Assembly (NCBI GenBank): GCA_009760855.2
Contig: WPIO01000024.1
Coordinates: forward strand, 3,306,001-3,370,000
DNA length: 64,000 nucleotides
Direction: 5' to 3'
From: Cristatella mucedo
Lineage: Eukaryota; Bryozoa; Phylactolaemata; Cristatellidae
The notes under the pieces were generated by a model. It saw only the letters and a list, made by a program, of their open reading frames with translations, searched no databases and had not been told where the DNA came from. Below, in pieces: positions 59,101-64,000 of the stretch. A program made the translations under genes and the position numbers. How positions within the stretch are numbered: position 1 is the stretch's first letter; each line of letters starts with the position of its first letter.

Positions 59101-59463
59101 CAAGAACAACTTTTTCTGTCAGCTTCTTTTCTTTTAAGAGCTCGATTGCTATTCATCCAAAAAATGTACTGGCCGCGAGTTTAAAGTCTACTCTTAATTT
59201 GCAACCACTAAGCAAAACTGGTTGACAAAAGCACAGCAGCGCAAATGTAATACTAGCTTTTCAAAAGCGTGGCTGCTTTCAATGTACCGACTTAGCTGGT
59301 CTAAGCAGAAGCACCGGAAAAGCTCAGGCAGCAGCGTATGGGATCGTAGGGCAGAGAGAGCTCTCAATCTGCTGGAATGTCATGGCCACCATTTGAACTT
59401 TGCTGTTTAATTAAGTTTTAGTCCAGTGAAGTTCTAGCATTTAAATATTTCATTTCCAACTGT

Positions 59464-59594
<131 letters not shown>

Positions 59595-60119
59595 CCAGTT
59601 AGCAAGTTATCACCGAATTACTGCCCCCCCCCCCCCGCTTTTATCTCATTGTTGTGCGACAATAAGTACGGTACCAAGGACTTCCTGTAAATGTGACGTC
59701 AGGAACTGACAACCGGACACACTTCACTTACTAACCTACCTGATTATATGGGGCTGCAGGCAATCACTTTGATGCAAACGAGAGAGAATATCATGAGCCC
59801 GGATGCTTAAGCAGCTGAATCCAGGCGGCTGGAGGCTTTCATCTGTCCTGATTGCCCTGAAGGATTCTGTTTATATTATATCCCAATTATTACTTGTGCA
59901 TTATTCTTTGCCACGCCACGATGTGAGTGAGTGAGCAGCCGAGCACGTGGCAAACGCCTTGCTTGCTTGCTGCTCGGCTGCTGCAGCTCCGAAGTACCGG
60001 TTGAAATAGTGAACGTTGGGATCCCACTGCCACCTTCACCAGCTCATCGTCAAGAGCATTCTGCATGGCTTACTCTGTAGCCACAGCTGCCTGACTGTTG
60101 CTGTCGCAAATACTGCAGT

Positions 60120-60268
60120 ACTGGTTTGGGGGGGGGGTGGTGGTGGGATGCTTGTCTTATACGATCGAGGTCGTGAGCTCGAGCCCTGCACCATCTGCGA
60201 AGCCCCTGGATAGAGATTTTTTTTAAGGCTCTATTAGGGTGCTGTACAGATGAATTATACATTTGTAT
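60120..60268 (+). mobile_element. tRNA-derived SINE copy
   Basis: tacgatcgaggtcgtgagctcgagccctg (B-box-like) then cgaagcccctggatagagat…aggctctattagggtgctgtacagatgaatt, the tail in diverged form. Confidence 0.65.
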
Positions 60269-60334
60269 ACGTGTTTGACCATACTAACGTTGAGCACAAG
60301 CCACCACTGCCTTGACGGCAGGATTCGACGAGGC

Positions 60335-60388
60335 AGCTTTCAGTGCTTTCAGTGCTTTCAGTGCTTTCAGTGCTTTCAGTGCTTTCAC
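60335..60388 (+). repeat. 9-bp minisatellite, 6 copies
   Basis: Unit gctttcagt. Because the period is 3n it gives Ser-Ala-Phe or Phe-Gln-Cys repeats in open frames, but no gene is evident. Confidence 0.95.
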
Positions 60389-62331
60389 GGCTTTCTTGAT
60401 CCTCCCCTGTCTCCACTCAGAGGCGAGGGAGAATGTTGCTCTTGTCACCTTTGATCCAGTTTCGTGCATAGCCTCCCTAGTGTGGTTTCAGCTGTGTGCA
60501 GCCAGTTTCGTCATATTTTCTAGACTTCCTGACAGTATGGCTGTCATCCGGCCATTATCGTCAGTCGGTCTGTCCATCAAATAAGGTGTGAGTGGTTGTG
60601 CTATGCCCCCACCAGTGAGCCTAACAACCTCGTGTAAGATAGTTGAATGACATTGCGAACCACATCATGATCGGTCCATACGAGAAAGAGAGGGAGAGGT
60701 GGACAGAGGAGAGAACCTATGCCGAGATGGGCCACAGTTCGGCTGTCTGCTTGGTCTGTCTGTTGGGTCTGTGTCGCACATCGAAGAAGGGGGTCTGCTA
60801 CAGGTTGACTTCGGCTGAGCTTGACACGACCCATGCATTCTGATGCATTACCCACCCGGGCAAGACTCCTTAGGGTAGCTGCAGAATTGGAGTTCGATCT
60901 ATGAGAGCCAGATGGTGTGCAGTTGGTGGCTATTAAAAGCCAACAAAGAAGTGCTCTTAAAAAATCCTGATTCCAACAAGGGGCTGTCACGGCTCAATAC
61001 CCGCCCTTGGGACTCGGTGTGCATTGGAAGTCGACCTACCAAGCTGCAAGCCAGTTACTTACCTTCCCTGTCATCCAGCCGAGGCCGGCAACATTCGGTG
61101 GTGACTCAAGTCATCTGCCGGTGGCCTGTTACTGACGATGGTGGTGGGTTACAATGCCCTGAATCCAGCTGAGACTGTGCTCTGGGTCGGTCTTGCAGGA
61201 TTTCATCACCGAATGAAGGACCAATACTTAGCTTGTAGGTGTGTGCGTGTGCATGCTTGTGGGTGTGTGCTTGCAACCGTGCATGCACTGTTATCTGTTC
61301 GTAGCTGATTTGACTGCCGTGCTATGTAGTTGAGGAGAGGTCCAAGCAGGACTCGCTCGGCGCTGGGTTTGCTCCCACCTAAGACTGCTCGATGGGAACA
61401 ATTGCATGGAAAGTTTGGCTCATTGGGCTCATGATGTGTCTGAATGTCTCATGTGGTGCTCCCCCCCTGGTTAGCAGCTAAAGCGCTTTCCCTCTTGTTG
61501 TGGAAGTTAGCTGCCCAATTTGTTTGGGCAGCTGTTTTCAATTCTCTTTGATGTGAGTCTTGGCCGCTGCATGCTGTTGCTGCTGGTTCTCAAGTTAGGC
61601 AAGATAAACCTGTCCCAGAAACAGTGAGCCTCAATTCCTGCATGACCTAACGGCTCAGCCACTTACTCTGCCAGGCTGGGGTGTAGGAGGGGTGGGATGT
61701 CTCAAGCCTCTGATACTCTATTAGCACTAATCAGGGATCAAAGATTGTCTGAGGTTTCTCGGAGCACCAAGCATGCGTTTTCCTGTTGCGCAATGACAGT
61801 ATCGTAATCACAGCATCGTTGCTGCAGCAACCAAACCCAGCTTTTTCCCTCTCGAGATCACTCTGGCTGCCAGGTGGTGTGGGCCGACACCTGCAGCCGG
61901 CTAGGCAGTAAGACTCGGCTAGGCTGGCTTTCTCCTGCAACTTCGACGACCAGTGATCATGGCGACCGGCGACCGGTGGGCTTTGCTGCTTGAGCTGCGG
62001 AGCCTCGACTCACACATATGGCAAATGCATCTGCGTAGAGCTGTGCACCATAGTGACCCGGCGGCACGTGCTTCCTGCTACTGCTGCTGCTATCTTTGGG
62101 GTCATGTCATATCAGCATCGGTTGGTGCATAGCACTGGCAGGCTCTGTACGGACTGTTGGCTCTCCACTTTCTTTGCTGTCATTTTCAATTTTGATGCTC
62201 TTGTGACAGCAAGCTAATGCTGCTGCGCTTCGAGGGGCGTGTGTGCCCTCTGAACACGCGTGCTAGCGTGCAAGCGCATATGCGCCTGCCATACTCAGCT
62301 CTTTTGCAGATTCTACTCATTTCTTTTGCAG

Positions 62332-62437
62332 ATCGTTGCCGAGCACGTGTGGTGCTCCGACGAGTTTGCTTCTGCCCTACAAGGTTTTGCCGAGGTGTGC
62401 CTGGAGGATGCCGAGTATCGGATTCGTGTAGCATCAG
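62332..62437 (+). CDS. Candidate internal exon with HEAT-like repeat
   Basis: A strong acceptor (tttcttttgcag) opens a frame reading IVAEHVWCSDEFASALQGFA then EVCLEDAEYRIRVAS, closed by donor gtaccc. The pattern F-x3-L-x6-CLED-x-EYR-(I/V)-R-V-A is typical of a HEAT helix pair. It could be a distal exon of the plus-strand gene starting at 47426, 15 kb upstream, or of another gene. The other frames are also open, so this is tentative. Confidence 0.35.
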
Positions 62438-63074
62438 GTACCCGGACAATGAGGGGACGGATTACCTGCTCCTTACCGAGCACGTCTGCTGTCCTTCGGG
62501 CCACTGGGTTTGCTACCTCCTCCTCTTCCACCTCCTCCTCCGCGAAGCCGCCGGCAGCTCTTCGGAAGAGGTGGCGCTCTCCTACTGCTGGACTAGTACT
62601 GCCAGCTGAGTCGAGCAGTAGAATAGAGCGCGCATGAGCACGACTGGCCTGCCACAGCTGCCTGGCCGATCCTGGCATGCGTAAATATTTTGCTGCCGAT
62701 CAGCTGCTTCCTGTTAGATCTGACTCTGCCTTTTCGCAAGGCCTGCTGCTGCTTCACGGCTGCTGGCTGCAGCAGTCGCGAAGCAGCAGTGCTGCGAGAC
62801 CATGTAACCTGTTTCAACTTGGCCCAGGACCACCCATTCCTTGGCAATTTATGATTCTAAACATGCCAGCGATTTGTTAAAGATGGTCAGTTGCTAAGGA
62901 ATCGTGTCGTCGTGATGGTCCATCATGATGCAACAGCCAGCTAGGGCTCTGCTGCTTTGTATCCATTTTTTTGGTTCGATTGTGGTTTGCTTTGCAGTTT
63001 CCATGCTGACTACTGGCACTGGGTGGGTCTGCGAAGTTTGCATTGCCAGAGCTTGAGGCAGAAGCAACTGTGCA
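62438..63074. other. No recognisable gene
   Basis: Ser-rich plus-strand frame just after the candidate exon (62500-62560). Otherwise nothing seen. Confidence 0.35.
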
Positions 63075-63290
63075 CAGTGTACTTAAGGGTGAATGTCGAG
63101 AAATACAAAGAAGATTGGACCGACGATTGAATAATTGCTTAGGGTCCCTTTCGAGAGACACACGTGCAAGAAATGGGATCTAAAGTTTTGATGATTCATC
63201 ACGTAAAAGAAAAGCATAAAAAACGATTAGGCAAATCGTGTGCAACTTAGGAGCAGCATATCGAAAAATAACGAATTTACCGATCTTTGT
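63075..63290 (+). repeat. AT-rich dispersed repeat, copy 3 (truncated by LINEs)
   Basis: gattggaccgacgattgaataattgcttagg and aaaaacgattaggcaaatcg match copies 1 and 2. The match stops where the LINE tail begins at about 63291. Confidence 0.7.
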
Positions 63291-63508
63291 ATAATAATAA
63301 TACACTTAATAATGTGCCCTCAGAGAACTCAATCTCTTTCTAGGTGCTTTACATTTGCTGCAAAGGAAATACGATCGAATGGTGAGTGGAAGTATCATGT
63401 TTGATAGACAACAAGAATAACATGGTTAGGGGTGACATGCACAGGGTCAACATGCAAATGTGGTTAGTGGTAGCATGCACAGTGTCATAACTCATAAGCA
63501 CAGAAAGG
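63291..63508 (-). mobile_element. L2-like LINE 3' end
   Basis: ataataatacacttaataatgtgccctcagagaactcaatctctttctaggtgctttacatttgctgcaaag, then 3' UTR up to aaaggacgaat, where the next LINE starts. Confidence 0.8.
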
Positions 63509-64000
63509 ACGAATGTATCTCCGTCTGTAACTCCACAAAGTCATAAAGACCATGTGGGTGTTACGCAGGAGAGTTTTGTATAGCGCACTCACAGCTTAAG
63601 CCGCTTTCTGTACTCATTCGGTAGTCAACAGACTTCGTCTCACACAACAAAGAGAAAGTGGGAAGCATAGCAGAGTCAGGAGAGCAGTTGGGGTAGTGAG
63701 TAGCATGGAAGTAGCAGCTCAGGACCGCTGAAAAGGACGTGCCATAGTCGGCAGCAGGAGAGTAGTTGTCGTTGCCTAAGAATTGTGGAAGCGAGTTCCA
63801 CAGTCTAGGACCTGCAGAGCTAAAGCTTCTGTCGCCAACTGTCTTTAAGCGGAGGAATGGGACAGCTAATTTATTGTCCACACAGGGACCTGAGGGCGCG
63901 AACAGGCTGAAACTGATGCAGCAGTTCAGCTAGGTATGAAGGAGCCAAGCCGTGGCGGGCCTTGTGGGTCAGCATAAGAACTTTGCTCTGTATCCTTTGC
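63509..64000 (-). mobile_element. Second-family LINE 3' end, running off the window
   Basis: 3' end gtatctccgtctgtaactcc at the low-coordinate side. The minus-strand frame reads [40 protein letters not shown] and further up LLHQFQP. The frame is open in the visible C-terminal part and the copy continues past 64000. Confidence 0.88.

Larger units (their letters stand above)
59595..62331. other. No recognisable gene apart from repeats
   Basis: A C-run near 59627, a SINE at 60120, a 9-bp minisatellite at 60335 and a low-complexity GT stretch near 61225-61265. Otherwise no family-like frame. Confidence 0.35.

Noticed and set aside
60263-60584. Frames with FQCFQCFQC or SAFSAFSAF repeats as a repeat protein
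   Set aside because: Created by a 9-bp minisatellite. The flanks are not coding-like.

Overview
The window is nuclear DNA from an animal. It contains a many-exon gene with GT-AG introns, non-LTR retrotransposons of the CR1/L2 group, tRNA-derived SINEs, DNA-transposon MITEs and many microsatellites. I saw no prokaryotic gene organisation, rRNA or CRISPR. The species cannot be read from the sequence. The gene is clearly metazoan, and the repeat mix suggests an invertebrate, but that is inference.

The one confidently identified gene is XRN2 (RAT1-type nuclear 5'-3' exoribonuclease) on the minus strand. I reconstructed 19 coding exons from the start codon at 47271 down to 23998. Exon phases agree at every junction and give about 841 residues. 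The exonuclease core, a CCHC zinc knuckle, a Ser/Thr-rich linker and the conserved C-terminal half are all present. The last exon either ends at an in-frame TGA or splices on through an overlapping consensus donor. No further C-terminal exon was found.

Only about 155 bp from the XRN2 start codon, on the plus strand, lies what looks like the first exon of a divergent HEAT-repeat-like gene (47426-47629). The two genes would share a GC-rich bidirectional promoter. A possible later exon of that gene is at 62332-62437. The exons between are not resolved.

The rest is repeat-rich. Two LINE families (an L2-like one and a second with a different 3' end) occur as 5'-truncated or broken copies on both strands. 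They are nested, and one insertion has a 12-bp target duplication. SINE copies with RNA polymerase III B-box-like sequence end in the same hairpin-forming 3' tail as the L2-like LINE. DNA-transposon remnants include a 188-bp hAT/Charlie-type MITE, a roughly 300-bp mariner-like MITE, and a 0.95-kb element whose long inverted ends are built from repeated GGACATTTTGTCC units. An AT-rich dispersed repeat of about 0.8-1.1 kb, with no coding content I recognise, occurs three times. Two of those copies are cut by LINEs.

The region 1-23 kb, downstream of XRN2, holds no gene I can support. It contains a GC/CpG-rich block (860-1820), microsatellites, perfect or near-perfect fold-backs and scattered transposon tails. 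I found no convincing new functional system. The most novel-looking items are the nested-palindrome TIR element, the LINE/SINE shared-hairpin partnership, the hAT MITE and the three-copy AT-rich repeat.
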